From Steinernema hermaphroditum (Eukaryota > Nematoda > Chromadorea > Rhabditida > Steinernematidae), in assembly GCA_030435675.1 (NCBI GenBank), contig CM059623.1:7900012-7964011 (forward strand): DNA of 64,000 nucleotides. Reading direction: 5' to 3'. Each line of letters starts with the position of its first letter. The first letter of the stretch is position 1. The position numbers and the translations under genes are program-made. Under the pieces are notes generated by a model, which ran no database searches, had not been told where the DNA came from, and worked only from the letters and a program-made list of their open reading frames with translations. Below, in pieces: positions 1 through 10,698 of the stretch.

Positions 1-2
1 TC

Positions 3-173
3 CTCGCTCTCGTGGCAGCAGGGTCGCTGCTCACATTGGTGCCGATCTTCGTCTGCTGGAGGAGGGTGCGACGGGAGAAGCGAGATGACCATCTCCTGCA
101 CGAAGTTCTTCTGCGCAGTTCGGACAAGACGTTTTCTACCAAGGTGGTTCAGCCGATTACTGGGCTACAGTAA
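3..173 (+). CDS. C-terminal end of an unknown single-pass membrane protein (partial)
   Basis: An open frame runs from the left edge to a TAA at 171-173 (56 residues). It starts with a hydrophobic stretch of about 18 residues, ending in a Phe-Val-Cys-Trp cluster, followed at once by a strongly basic stop-transfer run (Arg-Arg-Val-Arg-Arg-Glu-Lys-Arg) and a polar tail of about 35 residues. This is the layout of a type I membrane protein with a short cytoplasmic tail. The 5' part lies outside the window, so the family cannot be named. It converges with the minus-strand gene at 557-1343; the 383 nt between them show nothing recognisable. Confidence 0.45.
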   Translation, partial: LALVAAGSLLTLVPIFVCWRRVRREKRDDHLLHEVLLRSSDKTFSTKVVQPITGLQ

Positions 174-556
174 TCTGACACTTTAGCTCGCAGCTGTGCA
201 TAACGCGTTCGTCGCCAACATGCGTCCCCGGAATCCCCCCGCGGCGAAGAAGACGTAGAGGCGCCGAGGGAAAACTGTTTTATTACTGTGCTCTACTGTA
301 CATAGCGTTCGGGAAGAAAAGGCTGGGGCGGCTACGGCGAGTCGGCGAATTCCACTAGATTGTCGGAGTTCTTCTTGCTGGCGACCGCGGAGATCATCTT
401 TCTGGGAGCCTTCTGGTTCTGCTTCTCGTCCGATGCTACGGTATTCGCCGCCGACGACGTTATCCACACGATAACATCGGATCCGTCGGTGGCGTTCCTC
501 GGAAACGGATCTTCCGTGCGCTCCGCTCTGAAACGATCGGCTGCTTCGGGAGACTT

Positions 557-1343
557 TTAGACATTCGCGTACGATAGGGTTACGGTAGCGAGAGAGGATG
601 AGATGAAGGAGAGGGGCGGCGAATCTGTGCTGTTGGCCGCATTCCCCGGAGCTCGACTGTAGTCGATGATGCGCCAGCCGACGTAGACGCAGAGGACGAT
701 GGCAATGAGCGCCGCCTGGGCGTAGTAGACGTACTTCCGGATTTTGCGACGGTGCGCGTTGCGGATCTTCATCGACGCCGTCTCGGTCTCCGGCTGGTGC
801 TCCTCGGGCCGAAGCGTCCCCCTCGGGGAGTTCGTGTTGGTCAGCGTCTGGAAGTGAGGCCCATTCTTGAACCTGTGGCCGCAGGGTTAGGGCGGTGGGG
901 ACGGAACGGGCCTACCGAAGGCAATCGGCGATCTTCTTGAGCTGCGCCCAGCAGGAGTCGTCACCCTCGATCCTCGCGATCCGCGTCGGCGTTCCGAAGC
1001 GCGCCGCCGAGATGGCCGAGGAAGTGCCCGCTTGTTTGCCATGTCCGAGAGGGTAGAGGGAACCCCTGGAGGGATCGACCGGAAACGCTGAGCCGAGGAT
1101 CGCTGTAGCGGCAGGGCCATGACCTTCTTCAAGCTGAAAACGGCATTTTAGGAGTGCTCACGGAGTTAGTGGGACGTTTTCGGAACGGTCGAGCAGGCAG
1201 AGGGCGACGTCGCCGAGGGAATCGAAGGAGGCGAGGGTTGTCGCCATGAGGGGAGAGGAAAGAAAGGAACATACGTTGTCGAAGTCGGCGCATTTGCTTT
1301 CGCGCGTCGGAGGCGTCGAAGCCGCCGCGAAGCGCTGATTCAT
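557..1343 (-). CDS. Small single-pass membrane protein, unknown family
   Basis: Three exons on the minus strand (1275-1343, 916-1133, 557-872) join in frame to a 200-residue protein. Both introns are GT-AG; the second is 43 nt with acceptor CCACAG. The first 23 codons begin at an ATG that follows a TTCAG acceptor, suggesting trans-splicing. Residues 1-125 are polar with no signal peptide. A basic patch (His-Arg-Arg-Lys-Ile-Arg-Lys) precedes one hydrophobic segment at about residues 143-162 (rich in Ala, Ile, Val, Leu), and about 38 polar residues follow. No known domain was recognised. The frames on either side of each splice site are open only in the chosen phase, which supports the model. 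The function is unknown. Confidence 0.6.
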
Positions 1344-4300
1344 GGCAAAATTCTCTACTGAACGCCGATCATCCCGATTCCGGTTCCTTGGCCGCTATGC
1401 TGATCTGAAAGGCAGAAGGGTCAAGGGGCGCCGCGTCATCGCGGCTGACTCAGCGCGTCGGGTCGAATTCGTTAGAGCGGTTTCGGAGGACGTCGAAAGC
1501 GATCGACGTTAGGCGTGTGTTGACGTGGATCGACTCGCGACGGCGAATCTCGGGGAGGAACCGGTCTGCGTCCGAGGAGATCTCCCCGAAGAGGCCCGCG
1601 CGAAGGGAAACCCGATCTGTTTTTGGTTCGAAACGATTAGAGCGCCGCTGATCCCCATGGCCACTAGGGAACGCTGTGCCCAGAGGACTCTAAAAGAGTG
1701 CACACCTAATGCGAACGGCGAGGGCTTCTTCATACAGAGACATCGGAGTTTCCGCTACAGCACCCCGAACGCGAGTTTCGGCAAATCAGTCCCTAATGGG
1801 TCGACCAAACCTGCACTTTTAAGCCGAATTCGTCCGTTGCTCCACCCTACAGTACTCCGGAGACCACAATCCCCACTGGAGGGGCATGAAGAAGGCAAAC
1901 AGAAGTTACAAGAGTCTCCCAAAGTGCGCGCGCTGATATTCAAATTGATCGCTCATGGCGACTAATCCGCGCCTGTAGACCGATCGATCGGAGGTTTCCC
2001 TCAAGCGATGCGTTTTTCCAACGCTGGGCTCAGCGCCTATCGATCAACGTTTTTGAAGTGGGATCGGGAGGGGGCTAGAACAAACGGCAGCATATGGAAG
2101 AGTACGGACGTGGAATCAAAGGAGAGGCCGACCTGTCGTTCTGACGACGCCCTTGCGTCATCACAATGGCGACAAACAAATTGAGAGCGCCTCGGGGAAT
2201 CGGTCCGTTCGATGTCGTCCCGAAATTTGCATATTGCGCAAAACTAACGACGCGGTGTTGAGGAGACGACCGGTTCCCCTCCGCTCTGTGGTCGGTTCTG
2301 ACCGGTGGCGATCGATCGACGCGCGAAATCTGGGCAGAAAACGTCCGATTTCGTGTTTGTTGGCCGAGGGGATCGCGCAATGCCGAAGGACAAACAAAAC
2401 GCGCTGTGATAACAGGAAACAAAAGAGAAAAGTTTGAGGAAAAAGGGAAGACGGCCAGAGCCACTAGGGAACGACTGAGCCCTCGAAGCCAGATGACCTT
2501 GTGATTCGAGAAGGTGAGGGGCAACCTAGAGAGAGGCGAAAGGACATCTCCGGGTGGTGGGTGCTGAAGAACGCCCATGGGAGAGTTGAGTGGAGTCCAG
2601 AATTTGGTGGAAATTGCAAAACAGAGTACGGTAGTCAGTGAGATAAGGGACGAAAGATCTGTTACACAAAGGAAAGTGTGCGCGGCGCAGAAGAAGGAAT
2701 AACAAAACAGAGTGGGTCGGTGCAGAAGGAGCGTTCTAATTGAATTTACGATTCTTCTCTGCTTGATAAAATCGCGCCGACCGTTCCATCTAGAGTCAGC
2801 TGTGCATCAAACCAGAATCGGGATGCCGAGGGGAGTCGAAGTCGCCTCGTGTCGTCTTCGACGCCGCACTTCGCCTCGGCAACCTTGAGTCGATCGAAAT
2901 CGATTCTTTTGACCCAGAAACCGCTTCGCGCATTGTCCGCTACCGGCGGATCGAAAGGAATTAAGAGGCGCGGACAGGAAGCACTCATCAATTAGATTGG
3001 ATAATCGTGCGTTCCACCTCCACCGGAGAGCGACCCTGATGACCACCGGAAAGAGGCCAATTTCCTTTTCTTTGGAACAGACACGCGGCCAGATCGTCTG
3101 TGGGACAAAAGTGAATGCATTTGACAAAGTAGGCGACTCATACGGCGCAAAATGCACGTAGGCTTGGCTTAGACTCTGCCGTGTACATAGTTCAAAAGGT
3201 TAGCGCAACCGCCGTGTAATTCCATTTATTGCCCTTTTTCGGGTGTTTATCATATCCTCCCACTTCAGCTTGAGCGTAATAATAATTTTCGTTCCATATA
3301 AACACATGAACGGGCATGCATAAAGCTGGACATACCTAGAAATTCCCCAAAAAGAGGTCTGTACAACTCCAAGAAATGTGCTCAGCTACCAGCATAGTAC
3401 TTCGGACACCTTAATACGGTACACGGGCAAATCGTAGAGCTATACTTTGTGCAACATACTTATGTCTATGCTAATTTAAGCAAAATACAAAAATTAACGC
3501 GCCTGCAACACTCTGAAGGAAGCATAAAACGACATCTATGGTGCGAAGTGCGTAAAGCTGCCTAAGTAGAACTCATTGGACGCATGCTGGACCGAAAACG
3601 TAAATGATAAGGGTTCGCGCTATGCCAAATACTGCAGAAACGGCATATGGGTGTGTGTATATGCAGGCGACGCATTCTTTCGCGTAACAAAGAAATGTAA
3701 TGGCCCAGATGGACTAGCACTATCCACATTTGGGAGTAATTAGGGAATTCTTACAGATCGCCCACTTCCGGCGAGGACAGGGAGAAGATCGACGGCCTTC
3801 TCGAGCCGCTACTCTCCATGCAATCCTATTTCTCCTAGCGATAAGACTCTGACTGACACATAGATGGCACGACATGTTCTTCACTGCGAAATTATGGACT
3901 CTTGATGTTGTACTTTGTGCAGAATTGGAACCTCCTGGAATTGCCATTCTGCAATGATCCCGATTTTCTTGGAAATTTTTCTCCTGATGATGAGATCCTT
4001 TGCCAACGTAACTTACACTGTGCAGACCACTGTGAGTTTGAAATCTTTGGGTTGATTCCTAGCCACTCCGCCTCAACAGAGAGTGCACACTTCAGATCTA
4101 AACTCTATGCTACATAAGGACTGCTCCAGTGATACGGACGAGTCTGAAAACGAGTCCGGACTCGATCGTTGATCTGCTCTGAGATTCTACTTCTTAAGAA
4201 CAAAACTGACCGACTCAGATGTGATCAGTTCTGCCACTTTACCCTCAATTTCCAGACATCTCTCCCCTCCCGATCCCTACCCGAAATGCACCTCTTGAGA

Positions 4301-5046
4301 CAGTCTACTGGACTGATGACCACCCATACGGGTCATATGAGGGAGCGAGGCGGAGGTAAGAGGGAGTAAGACCATGGGAACGGATCAGAGAAGTTTTTAT
4401 TCTGTTTTTCTACACAACAACTTTTGCAAGAGTGACTCGCAGAGGCTGTGTCGCGCGTGCACATAAAAATGCACTTTAGTGGCGTAAATCCCCGCCGGCG
4501 CGCTATTCCGTAGTCCGCTGGCGAAGACGGATTCGCGAGAGGTGATTAATTACCTAAGAAAAACGGAGATTGAAACAATCGTCTTTTGTGTAAAAAGATC
4601 GCCACACGACGTTGCAAACCTTGAGTGGAATCGGGCGTCCATGAGGCTAGAGACCCAAGACCCAAGAAGGGAATGGTCCTTAAGGACACTACGGTAGGCG
4701 AGGCAACGCGGAAAGAAGCAAATGAGGTCAGACTTTCCACGACCGACACTCGGGCGGCGGCGAATGGTGACTCTGATTGATAGGCGCCGTCGAAATGTTG
4801 CGATTTCTTTCTTTGAAAAGAACAGCACTTCTTCTGGAAAAAAGGAGAGAATCGGAAAAGGCCAAGAAGAAACGTCTATCAGCCACTTCGGCATCGGCCT
4901 GTTCCCTCTACAGTGATGTGCCATACCGTAGTCTCCGGGAAATGTTTCTACGAAACGGTTCGAAAAATAGGTTCGCCAAGATCAGTTTGCGAGCAAATCC
5001 CACCCTAAACCTTCGCGTCTCCGACGCAAACAGGACGCTATCTCGG
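1344..5046. other. Intergenic stretch without a recognisable gene
   Basis: About 3.7 kb lies between the divergent starts of the small membrane protein and the first collagen. The longest open frames (1525-1965 plus; 2075-2578 minus) have no domain, no partner exon and an erratic composition, so they are treated as chance. The part from 3180 to 4450 is more AT-rich than its surroundings. No transposon ends, tRNA or tandem repeats were seen. It probably contains the promoters of both flanking genes. Confidence 0.5.
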
Positions 5047-5054
5047 TATAAAAG
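5047..5054 (+). promoter_or_regulatory. TATA box of the first collagen gene
   Basis: The octamer TATAAAAG lies 87 nt upstream of the collagen ATG at 5141. A strong TTGTTTCAG acceptor ends at 5139, one base before the ATG, as expected for spliced-leader trans-splicing of a cuticle collagen mRNA. A promoter at this spacing would give a short outron. The assignment rests on the motif and its position only. Confidence 0.55.
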
Positions 5055-5140
5055 GGCAACTCTGCACTTCTTGGTCACACACCTCCCATCTGCACTTCCC
5101 TTCGCGAGCGCCTCTAATCCCCTAATCGCCTTGTTTCAGG

Positions 5141-6686
5141 ATGTCGGTAAACACGGCGACCGTCGGGGCGATCTCGCTGAGCGGAGCGACGCTCCTCGTC
5201 TGTCTCTTCGCCATCTCCTCCATCTACAGCGACGTCAGCTCCATCTGGAGCGAGCTCGACGCCGAGATGGGCAGCTTCAAGGTAGGACGCCGCCACCCGA
5301 ACCTGCTCAGTCGTCTCTTCAGGTGATGACCGACGACCTCTGGAAGGATATGGTCGGCCTCGGTGCCGGAAGCCCCGCCAATCGCGAGCGTCGCCAGGCC
5401 TATGGAGGATACGGAGCCGCTGGAAGCCAGCCCTCGTACCCTAGCGGAGGAAACCCGGGATATCCCAGAGGAGAAACGCCCAGCGGACCCCACGGCGGCA
5501 ACAACGATAATCCCTACGGAAACCCTGGAGGAGATTCCACTGGACATCCCGGAGGCGTGCAGCCCGGATTCCCCGGAGGTCTCAACGGCAACCAGCCTGG
5601 AAACCCATGCGCTCCTGGCGGTCCTGGAGGCCCTGGATGTCGCACCCATCCCAATGGAAGCGGCAGCTTCCCTCAAGGCCCTTCAGGACCTAGCGTCCCT
5701 GGATTCCCCACCCAGCCCCAGACTACCAACCCCAATGGCTCCAATGCCCCCAATGGCCCCAACGGACCCAGCGGAAACCGCTGCAGTATGCCTTTTCATT
5801 TGCTTCTGATGGCATGTGAGTATTTCCAGATTGCAATACTGAGAACAAGTGCCCAGCCGGCCCTGCTGGACCGAAGGGAGAGAAGGGACCTCGTGGACTG
5901 GATGGTATTCCCGGAAAGGACGGCAAGCCTGGACAAGACGCCGAGGACGTGCAGCAGGAAGGACCCAGCGGATGCTTCAACTGCCCTCGAGGACCTCCCG
6001 GACCTCCTGGCGCCTTTGGAAAGCCTGGACTTCGAGGAATGCGCGGGCCTCGTGGACAGCCCGGATTCTTCGGTCGCGACGGAACCCCCGGCGCTCCCGG
6101 CGAGATGGGACCTCCTGGACCTCCCGGACCCGATGGGCATCCCGGAGAACCTGGCCAGAAGGGAAGCGACGCTGACAAGCCCATCGGCCGCCCCGGATTG
6201 CGCGGACCCCCTGGAGAGCAAGGACCCGAAGGACCCGAAGGAGACAAAGGAAAGGACGCCGCTCCCGGAGAAGCCGGTCCTCAAGGACCTCCCGGAGCTC
6301 CTGGATTCACTGGATCCGCTGGTCCCGACGGTGAAGAAGGCCCCGAAGGACCACGCGGAAATCCTGGAAAGGACGCCGAATACTGCCCGTGCCCGAGCCG
6401 CGAAGGCGGCGGATCCAGAGGACGTGGAGGAAACGGTAGCGGAGGATGCCCCGGCGGAAACTGCAGTGGCGGAAGAGGTGGAAACGGAGGTAATAACGGA
6501 GGCTCTGGAGGCAACGCTGGACCTGGGAGCTTCGGAGGCAATGGAGGAAATGGAGGATACCCCGGTGGCAATGGAGGAGCCGGAGATAATGGTGGCTACT
6601 CTGGTGGCAATGGTGGCTACCCCGGAGGCAACGGTGGAAACAACGGAGGATACGCTCCTCCTGGCTCTGGATACCGCAAGCACTAA
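5141..6686 (+). CDS. Nematode cuticle collagen (copy 1)
   Basis: Exons 5141-5281, 5323-5785 and 5830-6686 encode 486 residues. Residues about 10-60 form the nematode cuticle collagen N-terminal domain: a hydrophobic segment, then a conserved Trp and acidic region ending in [11 protein letters not shown] furin-like site (Arg-Glu-Arg-Arg) follows. Interrupted Gly-X-Y blocks start near residue 210 and are bounded by cysteine pairs used for chain cross-linking (for example Cys-Asn-Cys and Tyr-Cys-Pro-Cys). The last 85 or so residues are an unusual Gly/Asn-rich tail built of Gly-Gly-Asn-Gly units. The protein would be secreted by the hypodermis into the cuticle. The ATG was chosen because it follows a TTTCAG acceptor directly. 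The gene is an inverted partner of 7083-8398; the first intron is identical in the two, but the second intron is present only here. Confidence 0.95.
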
Positions 6687-7025
6687 GAAGGCTTTGTTCT
6701 TCGTCTTCTTTCGTCTTGTGAACTTTGTCGCCAAAAATGGTGTAGATCTGAAGTAAATACTGTAATCACACGCAGCCCTCTCCACACAGAACACCTACGA
6801 AGTAGTACCGTAAATCCATCTCAGCAGGCCTGCACTCCTCGAAAAAGAGTGTTCTCTTTGACTCTCTTGAATCAAAAGTGTCCTCGATCGCCCTTAAAAG
6901 GGAAAGTGCAAGGAAAGTGTATAGTTCTTCTTTCTCCACAAAGGAATCCCTTCCTCTGACTCAGAAGAAGGACTTCTCGGAGCAGTCGAACTCGGTTCCG
7001 CAAACGAAAGAAACAAAGAAAGAAA

Positions 7026-7031
7026 TTTATT
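7026..7031 (-). terminator. Poly(A) signal of collagen copy 2
   Basis: AATAAA on the minus strand lies 52 nt past the stop codon of the minus-strand collagen, a normal distance for a worm 3' UTR. It sits inside the roughly 400-nt gap between the two convergent collagens. Confidence 0.55.
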
Positions 7032-7082
7032 CGCTAAACGCACCACTTTTGGTGACACAAAAGAGGAGAAAGGAAGGGAAGT

Positions 7083-8398
7083 TCAGTGGCGGTATCCTCC
7101 GCGTCCATCGCAGTCTCCGTTTCCGTCGCCGTCGCATTCCCTCCGGCGACTTCCGTCACGTCTCGGGCACGGACAGTATTCAGCGTCCTTCCCGAGCTTC
7201 CCATGAGGTCCTTCGGGGCCTTCTTCCCCGTCGGGACCGGCGGGTCCAGTGAATCCAGGAGCTCCAGGAACGCCTTCAGGGCCGGGTTCTCCGGGAGCGG
7301 CGTCCTTTCCCTTGTCTCCCGAGGGTCCTTCAGGGCCGACCGGTCCAGGAGGTCCTTGGGAGCCGCGATGTCCGACGGGCTTCTCGCCATCGGCTCCCTT
7401 CTGACCAGGTTCTCCAGGGCGTCCATCGGGTCCGGGGGGTCCAGGAGGTCCCATCTCGCCAGGAGTGCCGGGGGTTCCGTCGCGACCGAAGAATCCAGGC
7501 TGTCCACGAGGCCCGCGCATTCCTCGAAGTCCGGGTCTACCGTGGGCGCCGGGGGGTCCCGGTGGTCCCTGAGGACAGAGGAAGCACCCGTTTGGTCCTT
7601 CCTGCTGCAGGTCCTCGGCGTCTTGTCCAGGCTTGCCGTCCTTTCCGGGAATACCGTCCAGTCCACGAGGTCCCTTCTCTCCCTTCGGTCCAGCAGGGCC
7701 GGCCGGGCACTTGTTGACAGGATTGCACGTGCAGTGGGAGGGGATCTCGGGTCCGGGTCCCGGGGGGAAGATGGGGCTCGGGGGCTGCGGGAACTTCGGA
7801 GGGACTCCGGACGGAAACGTCGGAGGGGTGCCGGGAGTCGTCGTCGGACCCGGAACTTGTGGTGGCGCCGTCGACGGGCTCGGAAATCCGGGGAAGCCGG
7901 GAATCAGAATCTCGGGAGGGCTGGGGACCGTGGGCTGTCCGACGTCGGGAATGATCGTGAATCCGGGCGCAGGATTGGATGTTGCGAGACCGGCAGGAGC
8001 AGTGGGTGGGGGGTAAGTGGGCACCGGTCCTTGTGGAGGGAAGGTGGGCACGGGTCCCGAGGGGTAGCCGGGGGTTTCCACTGTACGGAAGGAGGGGTAG
8101 GCGGGCGGTTGCCTTCCAGCGGCTCCGTATCCTCCATAGGCCTGGCGACGCTCGCGATTGGCGGGGCTTCCGGCACCGAGGCCGACCATATCCTTCCAGA
8201 GGTCGTCGGTCATCACCTGAAGAGACGACTGAGCAGGTTCGGGTGGCGGCGTCCTACCTTGAAGCTGCCCATCTCGGCGTCGAGCTCGCTCCAGATGGAG
8301 CTGACGTCGCTGTATATGGAGAAGATGGTGAAGAGACAGACGAGCAGCGTCGCTCCGCTCAGCGAGATCGCCCCGACGGTCGCCGTGTTCACCAACAT
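7083..8398 (-). CDS. Nematode cuticle collagen (copy 2)
   Basis: Exons 8258-8398 and 7083-8216 encode 424 residues. The first 80 residues, including the cuticle-collagen N-terminal domain, the furin-like Arg-Glu-Arg-Arg site and a Tyr-Gly-Gly-Tyr stretch, are nearly identical to copy 1. Residues about 80-185 are a Pro-rich linker that differs from the Gly/Asn-rich linker of copy 1. The Gly-X-Y blocks and their cysteine borders again match closely. The protein ends soon after the last cysteine pair, without the long Gly/Asn tail. The 41-nt intron matches copy 1 base for base, while the second intron of copy 1 is missing. The start is the only ATG of the conserved exon. A TATA-like run (TTAAAAGG) lies about 40 nt upstream, and CATCAG at 8411-8416 could be the trans-splice acceptor. 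Confidence 0.95.
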
Positions 8399-8435
8399 CT
8401 TAGAGGGGTGCTGATGTGCCCCTTCCTCGCGCGCT

Positions 8436-8443
8436 CCTTTTAA
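8436..8443 (-). promoter_or_regulatory. TATA-like box of collagen copy 2
   Basis: The minus-strand run TTAAAAGG starts about 40 nt before the ATG of the second collagen. It is the only TATA-like element near this gene, but it is weaker and closer to the ATG than the TATAAAAG of copy 1. This suggests that the promoters diverged although the coding starts did not. Confidence 0.3.
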
Positions 8444-8711
8444 GTCCGAAGGGCCTTCTAAAAAGTGGACTCCGGATCCCGACTTCCAGTTCCTCAGCCA
8501 GAGTGTCCTCCTTCGGCGTCCATCAATCACCCAATCGCAACATCGCCGTCCGTTTTTCCCAACGGCAACTGTACATTTTTTATTCGAACGGCACAAATAG
8601 GATACATCGGAGGATAGGTGCTGCGGTCGCGGAGTATTTGCGAGGATACCTTCTGATACAAAAGGAAGTAACCCGGTCGAGTCGTCTATCATTATTAGGC
8701 TGGTGGGGCGT

Positions 8712-10698
8712 TCAGTTCGTGCGCTCGGCGCGCACCATGCTCTTGTCTTCGGTGTCGCCCTGGATGGGTTCCTGATCCTTCGTCCACGCCACCTCCGTCT
8801 CCTTCGTCTCCTTCTTCTCGTGGTCCTCCTGAGGCTCGCTGCTCTGCAAACGAGAACCGGTCAGAGAGCCCCTCCTCCGGGACTCACGTCTTGGAAGATC
8901 AGCGCCGGCTTCGGCTCCTCCAGAGGCGCCTCGGTGGTCGTCTCCTTCTTCGGCTCCTCCTTGGTGTCGCCGTCGACGTGCGCCGCCGGCTCCTCGGGCT
9001 GTTTGTCCATCAGCTCGTGCATCTTTGCCGCCTGCTCCTCGAAGAACTTGAAGAAGGAGCTGTCCTCTGTGGTGCTATCCGTCGACGGCACTTCAGTCGT
9101 CGACTCGGCGCTTGTCTCCGGGGCGGGATTCATCTTTTCGATCCTCGGGAAGCTGTCCTCGATGACGTCGGTGCCCTCGGAAGCGCCCTCGTCTTCTTCC
9201 TCCGCCTTCTCCGTCACCTCCTTACCCTGAAGCCTCTTAGCGTTGACGGAGACGGCGCCGCTCACCTTTTCCTGCTGCATCTTCTGCGACTCCTCCTGCA
9301 GCTGACGGTAGATTTCGTCGATGTCGACCTCACCACTCGGCTTCTCGGTGCTCGTCATCGTCATCTGGGGCTGTGCCCACGTGGGCATCGCGCGCTCCTG
9401 GCCTCCGGAGAGGAGCTGCGACTGGCGCTGCAAGGGGAGACCTCGGAGATGCATCTGGAGGACACCAACCTGGAGCTGGCGGTAGATCTCGTCGCGGATG
9501 TCGGCGCCGAGGGAGGGCGAGAGGAGCTGCGGTTGTTGGGACTCGGTGGCGCTCTTCGACGCCTCCTCCTCCACCTTGCGGAAGATCTCGTTGGAGTCCT
9601 GCTTTACGGAGGCCTCCGTGGAGCTCGGGCTTTGCTGCTGTGGCCACTGGAGGGGATTAGGGTCGACCGCGAGAATGGGGCGCGGGTTCGGCTGTGCCGG
9701 CTGGGGCTGTACGAAGCTCTGCTGGCGATTCTGTTGGAGGTTCTGCTCAGGGAAGTTCTGCTGGGGCCAATTCTGCTGGAAGTTCTGGGGGAAGCCTTGC
9801 TGGAGCCAATTCTGCTGGAAGTACTGAGGGAAGCCTTGCTGGGGGAGATTCTGTTGGGGCCAATTCTGTTGGAAGTTCTGAGGGAAGCTCTGCTGCGGGA
9901 GGTTCTGCTGCTGGGGGTAGAAGAACTTGGGGCGGAACTGCTCCATCTGGGCCCGGAAGAAGGGGTAGTAGTAGCGGTTAGGGCTCTGAAGGCCGTAGGA
10001 GGGGTAGTAGGCGGGGGGAGCCTGCATGAAGCGCGGAAGCTCCATCTGCTCGTAGCCGGAGGGCCACATCCACTGGGGACGATTCATCCCGAAGAGGTAG
10101 GAGGGGCGCTCGCGCTCGAAGATGTGCTCGGCGGGGACGAAGAAGCCCTGCATGGAACCGAGGTTCCCCTGACGGTAGGGCACGGCGCCCAAGTCGTCGG
10201 TGCTGGAGTCGACGACGCGGAGGGGACCCTGCGTCTTCGGCTCCGGCTTCTCCTCCGTCTCGACGTCGTTGTCGACGACGTTCGTCTTCGTCGCCGTCTC
10301 GGACTCATCGTCGGTCGTCAGGACGAACACCTGGCGCAGCTTCGCTGAATTGAGCAGTTTGTCGAGGCTCTGAACGGGTCGTGCAGGTGGGGATACGGTA
10401 GAGGACTCACGTCGACGACGGAGATGTCAGCGGAGTCGTCGAGGCGCGTCTTGAGGGCATCGGTCTTCGCGGCGTCGTCATCGCTGCGGGTGAACTTCTT
10501 GAAGAGGCACTCGGGGCCGAGATGAAGGATGATGAGGGCGCTGGCGGAGAGCCAGATGAGGAGCACGAGGAGGGCGAGCGTCGTCCAGCGGCACGGCGAT
10601 GTCTTCGGCTTCGGCTGCACGTAAAAGGGCGGCGGGGAGGCTGACGGAGGCGTCATTGGCACCTCGACCACCTTGATGGGGATCGGCGGGGCGGCCAT
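8712..10698 (-). CDS. Q/P-rich type II membrane protein, unknown family
   Basis: Exons 10411-10698, 8888-10330 and 8712-8843 encode 620 residues. The start was set at the ATG at 10698 because CCTTCAG, a likely trans-splice acceptor, lies 6 nt upstream. A short Pro-rich N-terminus precedes one transmembrane segment at about residues 38-60 (TLALLVLLIWLSASALIILH), giving a type II layout with a large extracellular part. That part holds an aromatic/Pro-rich block (many Tyr, Phe, Met), then about eight imperfect units of roughly 14 residues around QNFQQNWPQQ, then acidic Gln/Glu/Thr-rich sequence. The composition suggests a secreted or cuticle-linked structural protein, perhaps shed and cross-linked through Gln, but that is inference. 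Its position next to two collagens fits a cuticle role. Confidence 0.75.

Noticed and set aside
1525..1965. 146-codon plus-strand frame
   Set aside because: No domain, no partner exons, overlaps a frame on the other strand and has chance-like composition.
2075..2578. 167-codon minus-strand frame
   Set aside because: Low-quality composition and no similarity; overlaps open frames on both strands.
8891..10348. Long plus-strand Leu/Arg-rich frame
   Set aside because: Shadow of the minus-strand Q/P-rich protein; GC-rich repeats keep several frames open.
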